A stretch of DNA of 64,000 nucleotides from Pachypanchax playfairii (GCA_006937955.1 SSNP01000069.1:893442-957441), one strand, 5' to 3'. Counted from the stretch's first letter, positions 35,334 to 47,781 are shown. Numbers and translations: made by a program. Notes: a model not told the origin generated them from the letters alone.

Positions 35334-38300
35334 AAAAGCTACAAAAACAGCGGGCTGAGCACAGATGAGCCAGGAAATGCCATCATGAGAGCCGTCTGCA
35401 TCGGTACCAGCAGATCAGCAGCAGCCGCCAAGGCACCAACCCCGTGCACCCAGAGGAGGGAGGGCTGGTACCCCCACCTCCACCCAGGCACTACCTGGGG
35501 GGCACCCAGGCAGCAAAAGTGATGAAGCACTGCTGACTCTAACCTGATCATTGAGATCCAAGTCGATGAATCCTGGGATACTCTTTGCAAACTCCGTGAC
35601 TTCTCTCACTGCTTCGGCCGAACGTGACTGACAGCTCTGAAAAAAACGCAGTTCCACGGTGTCTAGCATTTGTCCGCTGAGGTTTGTTCCCAAAACTCCA
35701 CAATCCGACCCGGAGTGGGCTCCCGGGATTCCTGAAACTGTGAGAAAGAGAAGCATGGAAAATAAAAAGAGAGGTGTAGAAAAAAATGTATTCCTCTGTT
35801 ATAAAAGTTCAAATTAAAAATAGAAGATGCAGATTACTGTGATGTAAGTGAAAGTGAGAAATACATAACTGCATTTAAACTTAAATACCAATTGTTGGTT
35901 TAATTTGTTTCTACTAACCTCCATGTCCAGCTGTAATGTTGGAGATCTGCTGCTGGTGATCCAGGACAGGTATTTGCCTACAGTTAATAAACTGCTCTCC
36001 TTCAATTAGAGACTTCATGTCATGAATGACAAAAGGCTGCAAGGTAAGAAAATTTTGGGATTTACATGGGCAAAAAATATGAAAAGGCGTTTTATCCTGT
36101 ATTTATCCTAATCTCTGCTTCATGTCAACACAAGAAACACAGAGAAAGACGTGCTTCAGCCTGAGAGACGACAAAATTAAATATTTCTTTTTCAAAAGGA
36201 AGAAATAAAAAAATAAAAAGTCTGACATGAAAATATAAAAATTTGGACTTAATGCATTTATTCCCTGTACTTTTGAACCTGGATCACAGGAAACACGACT
36301 GTTTTTATTATAAAACCTGAGGATATTTAGGAGAATAAGCAGACAGTTTGGTTTTTATCAGCTAAAGTCAGAAGGTCATGCAGTGTTCAGAAGGAGAATC
36401 TTTGCAGAAAATATGTGAGGGGGAATTTAATAGACCATGACAGGACACGGTGTAAGACGTATGCTGTAAAAATGTTTGTTTCTTTTGTTACAGATTGATG
36501 ATTGAAGACTCCTTGATGACTGATCATGTGGTGTCATTTAGTTTCAGGTTTGGTTTTAAACAAGAAGCCCAAATCAAATGCTGTAAATATTTGCACATTA
36601 AATACAACTCATATGAAAGTAACTTGTGTACTGTTTTTAAAAGAAGACATGCCTTTCTCTTAGAAATAAAAAACATAATTCTTTGTTGACAGTAAATCTG
36701 TGACACAAATATCTTTTAACGCTGATATTTTGCTAAAACTGACTTGTTTACATCTATAAATTAGATTAAAAAAAAATTAGAAGTAGACAAGAATTTTTAT
36801 CCAACCACAAATACTTATGAATAAGCATTTATTGCCTGAAAAATCTGCAATCATCCACACTTAATAACAAAATTTGTTGAATTTTGGAACATCCGGCACA
36901 AAAGCAAGCCTTCATTTTTTTTGTGGCGCTAAATACTATTATCAACTCATATCAAGGTCTCACTTGTTGAAAAAATGTAAATATAAGAAAGTAGGAATAA
37001 TTTACTCCCAGTTTGTTTTAGGAGGTACGCTGGGATCTAATAAACAGCTAAGGAATGCATCAAATAACGAGCTGATTCAGTGTCAGTTTGTTGCTATCTC
37101 TGTTGAGAACAGTCAAAACAAGCCGACCAAAGAGATCAAGAGCGACCTTGAGTGTGTCAAAATTTACAGCAAATTCTAATAACAATTTGTCTATAAAGTT
37201 TAATTATACAACAATATAATCAAATTCCAAATAAGTTTTTTATGAAATAACTGAATTAATTGAATAGTTGAGTTGCTATGTAGAATCAGTTGAAATTTAT
37301 TTGGATGTTTTTGCATGTTCAATTCAGAAAATCAATTAAAATAAATAGATTATTAGAATATTATGACATTGTTCTTATTATATTATAAGAAATCGCACAC
37401 ACTGCAAGTGGGTGGCAATTTATTGATGGACGCTAAAGTTCAATGTGTTGGTTACATGCATGTTAACCATTAACACCTATTCATGTATGAGAAACCAGCT
37501 TTTTGAGGAGTTCTCTGCTGTAGTGATCACAGTGCATGAAAGGGCTAAGTCCCACCCCCGACATGTAAACAAATAGTATATTTTCATAATGAAAAAAAAA
37601 AGAAAATCACCTCAGATCATTATTTACACTTCTGTTAATTCACATAGTTCATACCTGCCACTTGTTTAATATAGGTACATTTTTTTAGTTGTAATTAGCT
37701 CTTTGATGTGCAAAAGTACCATGGTTGTGTGCAGTAGGCGGGACTACAGATGTCCAGATCCGATCACGTGATCGGAAATCAGGTCCCATCATGTGGTTTC
37801 AGACTTGATCGGAATAAGACCTTACCTCCCGATCAGGACTCGGATATATAAAGGCCAAAAGTGAAGAATTATGTTACAGAAGTATTGGATTGGGACTCGG
37901 TATCGGTAGCTACTCAAAATCAAATGACTCGGACTTGAACTCAAAGGGCAAAACACCTGATTGGGACATCTCTAGGTGGGATTCTAAGTCCCATGTCTCT
38001 GGTGTGCAAACTGTGTATCCAGTCACTGATTCTTATCCTGGCATACAATAACACATACTGGAGTGCATCTCAAACTGTAACGTGACAAACGTCAGAATGA
38101 TGAGTGCAACAGGAAAACAGGTTTTTAATTATTTTCTTATTTATACAATCTAAATTCCAGCTTTTTGATCGCAATGAGTAACAAAGGTGGGTTATGGTTG
38201 TGCAATCATGAAGAAATAAACAGATAGATATTTATCTGAAAGATCAGTTCTGACTTTCTCATGAGGAAATACTGGACCAACAGACCACAAAAAAAACAAA

Positions 38301-41300
38301 AAAAAAACTAGTCAGTTTCTCAGACTGGCCAGAAAAGAAGCCTTAAAAGCAAATTAGTTCCTAAAATACCAAAAAATGTCATGAACAAAACAAAAAAAAA
38401 GATTACATTTATTTTGAGAATTTTTGTGCCAACACCCTTTTCAAAATCTGAATGTACAAATTTGCAAACGTCTTAATGAGTAAATGTTTTATTTATTTAT
38501 TTAAGTGGCAGCATTAAAGTCACTGCAGTAAGGAAGACTGCAAAGAAGCCACATCCTCGTGTTTTCACAGCTCAGCCACTGCAATCGGAGATATTTTCTA
38601 ACAGTCAAGACATTTGCAAACCAGTTTCTCCGCTTTTTCTTTGAGCGGTGATAACGACGTGAAAAAAAAAAAACATTTGAACAAAACCAGGTAAGTTCTT
38701 CAAGTCCTACAAGCTTCTTTTTTTTTTCAGTTAAAGCAGAACGATCAGGACAGTCTGTCTTTCATAAAATGAATGTAGCATTACAATATAATTTTAATCA
38801 TCAAGAAATGTTTTAAATCCTAAATCTGTACTTATAAATCTCATATTTTCCTGTAATATATCCACAAATTACATCAACAACCAAAAGATGAATTTTCACA
38901 GGAGAGGAAAAGCACAACTGGTTCAGCCACCCGGATTAGGGCAGGACGGGAATGTACCATAAATGTAGATAAACCTTAAGATACTAGATGTCATTCTTAC
39001 AAATACCTACATGTGTAAATGGAGAAGGGTCAACAAGTTCACATTCTGTCACGCAATACTACCTTAAATGTGAATAGCTGACTAAACGACTGTGCTTCAG
39101 TCTAAAATGCTGGATTATTTAAAAATAAATAAAAACATAAATTACTAACAGTAAAACTGAATTAGGGCGGTGCTTCTTACCACTTTGTCTCCAGTCTTTC
39201 CAGAGAGGATGGCTCTGGCCTTGGCCTTGGTGAGGGGGAAATACTTTAGATAGGCGTCATATAGGTGGCGGGACAGAGCTCTTAGATCTGCTGCCTCGGG
39301 GTGCAAATGCTCAACGTCAGATGAGAACTCAGCCAGCAGTTTCTCCTTCTCTGCCTGGGGCATTCGGCCAAAACGAATTGCTGGGAAAAGAAACAGAAAT
39401 GTATATTTGAACTCCAGAGGAAAAAAAAAAAAAAAGAACACATTTTTTGAAATATTCATGACTAATCAACCAAAGAAGGAAAAATCTGTTGGATGTGAAA
39501 GTTTCCAGTTAAAATTTAACATTACAGATAGTTACTGGATGCTTTTGTTTATATTAACTTATAAAGTGACAGTTCTAATTAAGAACAAGTTCAGTTCTTA
39601 CGGCTTATCAAAACCGCTGTAACACTAAATATATAAAATTTAGTTTTTCTAATTGTTACAGTTGTTACTGACATTTCTGCCACTCCTGACCTACTTTTGA
39701 GGATTTTTTAATTGCACCTCCAACACAAATAAGAGATTATTACCACACTTCTGTTTTCAGTTTTATTTTCTCCTCTGGGGCCTTTTGGCTGCTTACAGCT
39801 GTCACATTTTTTTTTTTTTCAGTTTCTGAACGGATCCATATTATTTGAATTAGATAAAGTGGCTAATGTTCAAAAAACTGACCTTCTGTCTTAAACTAAC
39901 AAGCGGTTATTTCCACACATTCAGGTGGGTGATGTGGTTTTTGTTTAGACTGTCAAAGAAAGCTAAACAGGTTTTATGTCAACACATTCATTCATACTAA
40001 ATCTGGTTTTACTGAAAAAAAACAAACAAAACAAACAGTTTCCTCGATGTTGCACCGAACAGTACATGAGTCTTTGGTTTCATCAAAGGACGAGTTATTA
40101 CCACCTGATTAATGGTCCCATTGTGTTTTTAAGAGGCGTGTCTTATGACGCATTATAATATTTCCTATACCTTGATAATAGACTGGTAATTTAGATTAAC
40201 AAGTTTACTGAAAACTATTCATGTCCCTCCTCCTCATTCATTCTGTTGCTGCTGGTAATATTACACTGAACAAAGATGGCCAGATTGATTTCATTTACAA
40301 AAGGAGTGGTTTTTTTTTGTCTTATTATATTCAGATTGACTAATTGAGTTTGTCTTATTTCAATGTAAAATTTGCAACATTTATAACTTGACCCCGTCTT
40401 GTTTGTGTTTCAAATAAATGCATTTATTTTCTGTCTGAAATGTTCAGACAAAACTGGTTGAATTTTATATTACTCAAAATATTTTCTTTTTAAAGACTGA
40501 ACTTTGGTGAAGAAAATTCCATTGAGATAATTTCTTAATTAATTCTATTGTGATACTTTAAATTCTCTGCTGAATGTGCTTGAAATTAAGGTCAAATTTC
40601 ATACCATGCCCTCTGACGTCAAACAGTTTCAGGTGGGTGGAAGTCATTCATTATCACTCTCCTCCATTCAGGCTGCTTTTACAGCAGCGTTATGCAATTG
40701 CGTAACTCTGCACACCTTGAGCAAATTAACACAAACTGAAGCGGGTCTACCACCTGTTGAGCAATAGGTCTGTAACAGTGACGCAGCATGTTTGATGAAA
40801 TCAGTTCAACTGTGTGCACTGAGACGTTAATCAATGGTAAATTAAAAACCCACGCTTGGCACTTTTTCAGGGCAGAGGTGTCAAACGTATATGAGTGCGT
40901 GTGAAGGTGGAACTGAGAATGATAAACAAATCAATTACAGAAGATTCTATCATTAAAGGTGGTATATGGAACTTAGAATAATAACATAGCACAAAGCTTT
41001 CAGCCATCTGGGTGCAAGGCTTGTTAACCCCCCACGCGCGAGCTCCAATGCTCAGGTCAACCATCATTCCTCACTAAACCCACTCTGATCTCCGATNCGA
41101 ATAAAATATCACGAGTTCAGCTCACTAATCATGCTCTCCATCCCGCTGATCACACACTGACTCTGATAGAAGCAGCTCCTACCTGTTTGTAGCTCAATCA
41201 TTGATTCAGTCCGTGGCAAAGAGATCACAGTTGCACCGCAGCACCAAAACTTCCTGCAGCCCCTCTTAAGATCCTCTCTCCACCCCACACCTCATCCTAC

Positions 41301-44300
41301 ACGCACCACTTATCCAATACAGTTAAAAAAAAGCAATAAAATCCTCCGTGGTTTGTCTTCCATTCGAAAAAGTGACCCGAAGCGTTCATTCACTTCACCA
41401 ACATGTAGCTACGTGTTAGCTTAGCAGCTAATAGCTGCTATTAAAACGTTTCCACACAGAACTTGCTCGTCATATGGGAAACCCCAGAGGAATCCTCTAC
41501 GGCAAGTAAATAAGGTATATAATGACCACATATCCCCGGTGCTTCCAGCTGCTTGACCTGCAGACTCCACAGTACCAGCCTCACTGTGTTGGATTATTTA
41601 CGGTATTAGGAAACCCAAAATGGCGCCCGCTGCTCTGCCAGCTATTGGCTGGTAGATGTAAACAAAATACCAAAGTCATACCCGCCAACATTAATATTTT
41701 ATAATATTTTACTTCAAATATAATTTTTAAAGGAAATGCTGTATTTTCATTCTACAACCCTCTAAACACCCCGTGGAGGTATTATTTTGTTAAAAATATT
41801 GCTTTTAATGAAAATATTCCATATACCACCTTTAAATGAGAAGCAGTCGTTTGATAAAAACTCCATCCTGTGATGTTTGATGACAGGTGATTTGATTTTT
41901 TATTCAATGGATATTGATATATTCATATTGATGAAAAGTTATCAAAAAACTTTAACTATTCAGGACCATGTGATTTGGACTTAGCATTCATTTACTGAGA
42001 CGTATGACATGAATTTGTAAATAGATCTATACTTAAAAAATTCAACTACTACTACTGCTACTGTCATTTAGCAGACGCTTTTATCCAAAGCGACTTACAT
42101 TGAGAGAACATACAAGCAAGAATTCAAAGAGAAATTTCTACAGTCTAGCCGCTGATTTCAAAGATATATGAAACTGACTTTCTAATATTTGTACTGAAAA
42201 ACAGAAACCAGCAGCTGAGCAGGGCTGCTGCTGGTTACAGTGAGACGGGGAGGACTTTCTGAGCTGAATGACAGTTACACTTGCATAACTAAAAACTCCA
42301 CTTTTGTCACTTTCCACTGGGTTAGCTTCTTGCCTCAGCAGGCAGAATCTACCAAACTGCATTCCAACTTTGACTCATTTCAGTGGCTCCCAGTGTCGTT
42401 CACATATTTTAACAGCAGACAGATAAAAATCACCAGACTGAAACATTCATATAAATGATTTTTTTACGTTGGCATAATTTTATTAACTGAATGGTTAAAA
42501 TCCATTTCGTGAGTTAGTCTGATGACATAATGCCTTTTGTTGCGAAATCTTATGGAATGAGGGAATTCGGAGAAAACTTAGGTAACACCTGAGGTTAAAG
42601 TGTGAAAGGACTGTAAGCTGTTCCACCCTAACAGGTGCAAAAAGAAAAAAAAAAAAAAACTCAAGCTCACACCCACAGTCACAAGCTCCATGATGAAACA
42701 CACCTGAAGAGGTGGAGTCGGTCAGGCTTCAGCTACCAACAATGGCTCAAAAAGTAAAACCAGTAGCTAAACAGTGGTGGGCGAGGGACAGGATTATACA
42801 ACGTGGTAGACATTTTTTTCCACTTGCTGAACTTCTGTTATTGAATTGGCACAGTGTGATTCGTTAATCAGTTACACTTAAAACAAACACAGTGTGGCAG
42901 CTGAAATAGATCCATGTTCTAGAGATGCATCCAACATATCTGTGTAATTATCATTAAAGGATTGTTTATAGGTTTAAATAGACACAGTCTGGGAAGCTAT
43001 TTAAAGAGGCCCTTCCATTAAAAACGTTTTTTCTGAGGTTTCTGTTGAATATTTTAGCTCCACACGTGTTCTTACCTTCATAGTGGGTGAACAGGTCAAC
43101 AACTTCTCTTTCAGTTTTAATCTCTCAAACTACACAGGTGGTGACAACACCCAATTTTCCCGAGTCTGAACGTCCTGTATCTGTTTCATCACAACTCATT
43201 TGTTCGTTAGTATTCATCAGCTCCCGCAGTTGAAACCACGCTTAGCATGCTGCTAGCTAAAAGCTGTTAGCATAAGATGCAGCAAACAGGAAGACACGAC
43301 GTCTGACGTTGCCATGCGCAGCAGGGCAGGAAACAGTATTCTTTGCTCTCATAGGCTAGTTTGTTAGCCAATCAGAATCCAGCAAATTCTAATAATGAAT
43401 ATGAACGAGCTGCTGACGAAGCAGCTTGACGGAAGGAGCCGGAACCACCCGAATTTTAACACAGACAGATTGAAAGGTCTGTTAATCAGTGTTTCCTGAT
43501 GTTTTTTAGATATAAAATGTTTCATATTACTGGTTAATACTTAAAAAATAACCACAAAGTCCTGAAATGTGTATGAAATGGCCTCTTTAAGATCCTCTAT
43601 AACAGCGACTGCATTACAGTTGACAGCATCGATGGCTTCACAAGTGGTTGACACGTAGGAAGTGCAAGCAGATCTTTGCAGCATCGACATCCTCAAGCAT
43701 CTGTCTTGCCTGTCCTCCTGTGCACCAGTAAAAACACTGATGTGGGTGTAGAGTGGCTGATGTGAGTATACAGTAGATTTAGATTTTACTGGATTTTTGA
43801 CCTGTATGTGCATGTTAATATACTGATAATATAATAATAAAAGCTGGGGCTTAATCTTGGAGGTGAAGGAGTACAAACATGAAGATTGTGTTAAACGTCT
43901 CACGAGAATAACTGCTGCTTCTCAGTGAAGTCTTACCATTGTCTTCTAAAAATTCAAGCACAAAACCAAAAGTATATGAAGGAGGTTTAAGTTAGCTGTG
44001 GACCTCAGTTTTATCTTTGAATGATGGTAAAGGGTGAGCAGGTACACTGAATTAGTGATGGGAACTGAAATAAAACCCAAGGGCAGCTATAAAAACCACA
44101 AAAGAAACAACTAAAACTTATAAGGTAGGAGTGCTACAGATGTTGACATCACACCTGTAAGACTAAATTTGCAGTGTGTGTGTGTGTGTGTGTGATATCT
44201 TCTCAGGGGGTTGTTTCATGATGAAAAGTGTCTTTGACCACATGTTCAAGTTTTTTTTTATATACATCTGTTTATTTATTGTGAACATACACATGAGGGG

Positions 44301-45671
44301 TTTCGTTTCTGTTCGTAAAATGTGTAAAAAAATAAACAACCACAGAACACAGAGATACTTGTCATCCAGGTAAACTGCAATTAATATTAATTTCGGTCTG
44401 AAGTTATATTTAAAATAACACCAACATGATGATTGCAGATTGAGCTGCGTTAAATGGGTTTGTCACCCTCTTACCGTTGTGTGACATGCCAACATTGAGG
44501 CACTTTTGGAATCGACAGTATTGACATTTGTTGCGGGACTTCTTGTGAATGCGACAATGAAGATCACAGTGATCGTACACCAACTTCAACCTGATGGTGC
44601 GTCTGAAGAAACCCTAGAAGAGTGGAGGAAAAAAAAGATCTGTAAAATCACACAAGTGTTTGTATCTTGTTCTTAATGATTAATCAGAGGGAATAAATCT
44701 TTTTTTTTTTGCTGATATATGCATGTGAATGTAAATTGTGTTTCAGGGTGTGGTTTAAAAACTCAACCTTGGCACTAAGGAAGCCATAAAACTTTAACTT
44801 ATCACAGCTAATAAACATTAGTTTGATGTTCTTCATTTTTCTCAAGGTTAAGGATAAATACTAATAAATGGATGAAGATAATGAAATGCACGTGTGGGGG
44901 AGGGTTGGGTGGGCTGAAATTTATAAAGATAAATAAGCAAAAAAAAAAATCCCCTCTGAATTCTATGTGAATATGAGTATTTATCATCTCCACTGCTACG
45001 ATCCAGATGTTTCTTTTTTAATCGTAGGTTATTTACAGAAGGAGGAAGTTAAGAGGGGGTCAAGACTCCGCCTCAATAAAGAATGTTTTGAAACAATTAA
45101 GGGATTGCCTGCTTGGCTGACCCCCTTTTCTGGTGAGTCTCCCCCGGGACTATAAGAGAACAATAACGACTGTACCTTACGCTCATTCAACTCAGAGAGG
45201 TGCAGCATGAGCAAAGGACAGAAAAAAAACATGCATCCCTTACTGCAGTAGTCCTAATGTCAAAAAGTCAAGCGCTCTGTGAGTGTGGCTACAGTTGTTG
45301 GTTGTTTTGCACTAAACTCAAATACATTATTAACCATTTTCAAACAGAATTTGCAAAATATCTTTGAATGAAACGCTGTCCACCAGTGTAACGTTAAATC
45401 AGTAATATTCAAAAAACAAAAAATAGATTTTCTTTAGGGATATTTTTTTTCCTCCTCTCTATCCTTGTGTGGCTCCTGTTCTTTTCTGGTTTCCGTGTAT
45501 AAGTGTATATGTATATATATATCGTTGTACTGTATAATGACAATAAACCTCATTCTGATTCTGGTAAAAGCTCAACTGGGGTTAATTGCTATTCTTCTAA
45601 CAATTCATCAACAAACTGAGTAAATCTAAAACACATTTAAGCTTACTAATGGAAACTATATAGTGTATTAT

Positions 45672-45702
<31 letters not shown>

Positions 45703-47779
45703 GTACAGTTTTGTGACAACAAACCAAACTGGCATCTTTGCAGAGTTCTATTTCTGCATAAGAGTCTTTATATAATAGAAACAAGTTCTGTTCTGTGTGG
45801 AAACCAGTTTGTCCTACAGTAATTTAAAGAACCTGATGGTCACATGACCACTGAAAAAATATCTGTAATATTTCTTCAGATTGAGGAAATGGTAAAGCAT
45901 GATGCAACCCTTAATGCACATTTCTAAGTAGTGTTTCTCTGACATATTTCCTTGTTATTAATTGGTGTTCAGAATATGCAGGATATATAATATGGCTCAT
46001 GGCTCTTAGAAATATTCATCTTTTTCAAAAGATAAAAGAAGAAAACTTTCTCTCGGGTTTTTGACAGACGCAGAAAATTCAAACTTTATGAACACTGACA
46101 AAAATAATTTGTTCTACAAAGGAGTTTACTTACATATAGATTTTTTAAAAACATTCTATTCTTTATCTAACTTTTATTTAAACAGCATTGAACTAATTCA
46201 TTCCCTTAGAAATGTATTTATTAAAGGCAGAAATAATATACTGTATATCTACAAACTATAACAACACTATAAAATAATAATTTTGTATGTTAAAATCTAA
46301 ATATTGTTAGATTATATTCTAATAAAAAAAATAGTAAGTCTGCATATGTCTACAGTATTTGTAGACCTGTTTTTATGCTGGTTTATTTTTAAACATATGA
46401 AAACTTCTTGGAACTAAACTGAAAGATGTGTACAAAGAACAGCTGAAACTGAAAATCCATCTCATTTGTATTTGGAACACAATGTAACAATTTATAGTTC
46501 CATTTTCCTATAATGTCAAAATATTTCAAAGAAAATGGAAATATGTCTGACACTTCACCCACACCCTATCAGTTATTTATACTCCATACAGACAGCACAG
46601 ACAGAAACACTGACAGAAAGTGTAAGGGGCTGCTTGTATCTGTAGAGCCACTTGTCTATGATGAACGCTTTCAGAGTGGAAAATGTTTGGGGCTTGCGGT
46701 TAGAGTGACAGACATAAAAAAGATTAAAAAATGCCTACTTCTCTCCAGGCATAATACAATTATTGATTCTACCAGCATGTGTAAGATGACACAGAATTGC
46801 AGAAAAGGGAAACACAACTTAAAGATGCACGCTTGAACTTGTAACGCACTTTGCCATTTCCTGACTCTGAAGAAATATGACTGTTAATGTGTTAGTTTTT
46901 TTTTTTATAAATCTTAAGCATTAATTAACAAGGAATTCTCCTCTTTAATATTGATCTTATTCATGGATTTATACAATGAAGGCAAATAACAATATACAAT
47001 TTCCAAATTAGTTCACTTTAGGTAATTTGCTATTTTTATTTGTTTATTTAATTATTATTATTATTATTTTTTTTTTGCATTTTTAGGACCCCAAAGAGTG
47101 GTTTTGTTTAGAAAAAAATATCTTGATTAACTAAGAAAACAACAATAGAATCTGTCTATATCGTCTAGCTTCCTGTTTTGTTTGTTATGTCTTCAAGCCT
47201 ACCTTACAACCCTCACAAGCATGGACGCCATAATGAAACCCTGAAGCTTTGTCCCCACACACTCGACACTCAATGTTTAGCGCTGCTGTTGACGTATCGT
47301 CTGGAAACTTAGAGAACATGGGACTGTCAGAGTACTGAGGAGGGGACTCTGGCTCCATCTTGATTAAATCTGAGAGTGAAAATAACATCAGAACGTTAGG
47401 AGATTTACAGAACTCAAACTCTTTCACATGAACGATTAACGCTCCACTGGTTAAACATGGTTTCCTAAAATACTGGACTGGACTTACTGTGTGTGTCCGG
47501 CTCTGTTCTGTAGCTGTGCAGGTTTGTATACTCCATGTTGGTCAGGGGTTCTTCGCTCATTGGTGGACTGATATCATACGCCACACCAGTGAATGAGATG
47601 GAGGAGACAAGCGAGGGGGACATGGAGGAAGGGATGGAGGAGGAGGACATGGAGGCGTAGTCTGATGTGGACAAGTGTTTCATGTCAAGGCAGTGGGAGC
47701 TGTCGTCCAGCTCTGGCAGGTCCACCGTGCTCAGGCTGAAACCAACAGGCCAAGCCAGGAGCTGCTGCGTGTCCACCAT
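33176..47779 (-). CDS. pparg: Peroxisome proliferator-activated receptor gamma
   Basis: Eight coding exons on the minus strand: 47779-47488, 47369-47203, 44613-44475, 39380-39181, 36036-35919, 35737-35544, 34826-34583 and 33423-33176. They total 1602 nt and 533 aa, all in phase. PPAR-gamma is a lipid-sensing nuclear receptor that pairs with RXR and drives adipogenic and lipid-storage genes. The A/B domain starts MVDTQQ and carries a SUMO-type IKME (Lys101) with Ser106-Pro107. Two C4 zinc fingers follow (CRVCGDKASGFHYG.., then CRIHKKSRNKCQYCRFQKC). The ligand-binding domain ends at helix 12, PLLQEIIKDLY. Of the ligand-contacting residues in human numbering, Cys285 (Cys341 here) and His449 (His505) are kept. 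His323, Tyr327 and Tyr473 are Ile (379, 383, 529). A hinge/ligand-domain insertion of roughly 35 residues and an additional intron (35738-35918) differ from the tetrapod layout. Confidence 0.97.
34583..34826 (-). CDS. pparg: pparg exon 7: ligand-binding domain core
   Basis: The 244-nt exon encodes VTLLKYGVIEVLIIMMSPLM, then FMTREFLKSLRKPF and LELDDSDMALFLAVIILSG. Ile379 and Ile383 occupy the positions of human His323 and Tyr327. Confidence 0.96.
35143..35331. repeat. Dispersed repeat piece plus (CA)20 microsatellite in a pparg intron
   Basis: An (AAC)n start, TTTATTTATAAAGCGCTTTT and AAAGTGCTTTACAG form a motif common at fish retroelement ends. A CA run follows at 35292-35331. The piece lies about 210 bp from the donor of the exon at 35544-35737. 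Confidence 0.5.
35544..35737 (-). CDS. pparg: pparg exon 6: ligand-binding domain with Cys285 equivalent
   Basis: The 194-nt exon begins VSGIPGAHSGSDCG (expanded relative to mammals), then ELRFFQSCQSRSAEAVREVT and ends in LDLNDQ at CAG|GTTAGA. Cys341 corresponds to human Cys285. Confidence 0.94.
35919..36036 (-). CDS. pparg: pparg exon 5: start of ligand-binding domain
   Basis: The 118-nt exon encodes PFVIHDMKSLIEGEQF and a Gln-rich stretch (LDHQQQISNITAGHG). It ends GGAG|GTTAGT in phase 1. In tetrapods, as I recall, this and the next exon form one exon. Confidence 0.92.
37745..37974. mobile_element. Short hAT-like MITE in a pparg intron
   Basis: The left end TACAGATGTCCAGATC and right end GATTGGGACATCTCTA are inverted copies. 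An imperfect 8-bp duplication flanks them (GGCGGGAC at 37737-37744, GGTGGGAT at 37975-37982). Eight-base duplications and a TAGGGATGTCC-type end fit hAT elements. The ends match a longer copy at 57204-58172. Confidence 0.7.
39181..39380 (-). CDS. pparg: pparg exon 4: hinge
   Basis: The 200-nt exon encodes IRFGRMPQAEKEKLLAEFSS and SFPLTKAKAR-like sequence (YFPLTKAKARAILSGKTGDK). It ends GTG|GTAAGA. Confidence 0.97.
40957..41831. mobile_element. 875-bp TTAA-flanked non-autonomous element
   Basis: The ends AGGTGGTATATGGAA and its complement (15 bp) are flanked by TTAA at 40953-40956 and 41832-41835. There is no transposase motif inside. TTAA duplications occur in piggyBac, Kolobok and ISL2EU elements; an AG-start end fits Kolobok-like better than piggyBac. 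The assignment is inference. Confidence 0.75.
42044..42120 (+). repeat. Fish SINE-type conserved segment
   Basis: A (CTA)n-like lead is followed by CATTTAGCAGACGCTTTTAT, then CCAAAGCGACTTACA. This block is widespread in fish interspersed repeats and is usually described with V-SINE/HE1-type elements. No tRNA-like head is visible. Confidence 0.55.
43005..43586. mobile_element. TTAA-flanked MITE, copy 1
   Basis: The 582-bp unit starts AGAGGCCC and ends GGCCTCT, with TTAA on both sides (43001-43004 and 43587-43590). It is nearly identical along its length to 63281-63865, in the same orientation. There are no coding motifs. Confidence 0.85.
44475..44613 (-). CDS. pparg: pparg exon 3: second zinc finger
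   Basis: The 139-nt exon encodes GFFRRTIRLKLVYDHCDLHC, then RNKCQYCRFQKC and NVGMSHN. It lies between TTCTAG and G|GTAAGA. Confidence 0.97.
45455..45562 (+). mobile_element. Fish LINE 3' tail fragment
   Basis: The end TTGTACTGTATAATGACAAT then AAACCTCATTCTGATTCTGG resembles the common 3' tail of CR1/Rex1-type fish LINEs (TGACAATAAAGGCATTCT form). It is only about 100 bp long. Confidence 0.4.
45673..45702. repeat. (ATT)n microsatellite
   Basis: About ten ATT units. Confidence 0.9.
47203..47369 (-). CDS. pparg: pparg exon 2: first zinc finger
   Basis: The exon begins LIKMEPESPPQYSD and ends ECRVCGDKASGFHYGVHAC.. at AAG|GTAGGC, the classical PPAR boundary after the first finger. Confidence 0.97.
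47488..47779 (-). CDS. pparg: pparg coding exon 1: A/B domain
   Basis: The Met is at 47779 two bases after an acceptor (TTGTGTAG). The exon encodes MVDTQQLLAWPVGFSLSTVD and a Ser-rich stretch. The donor is ACA|GTAAGT, phase 1. Confidence 0.94.
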
Positions 47780-47781
47780 GT

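Larger units (their letters stand above)
39381..44474 (-). other. pparg: pparg intron 3
   Basis: The 5.1-kb intron is between the second zinc finger and hinge exons. It carries two TTAA-flanked MITEs and a SINE-like piece (listed separately), and a GT microsatellite at 44174-44194. One undetermined base (n) is at 41097. Confidence 0.8.
44614..47202 (-). other. pparg: pparg intron 2
   Basis: There is a LINE-like 3' tail at 45455-45562, an (ATT)n run at 45673-45702, and an unassigned open frame at 46513-46836 without recognisable domains. Confidence 0.7.

Noticed and set aside
46513..46836. 107-codon open frame in a pparg intron
   Set aside because: No known family, and ordinary intronic composition.
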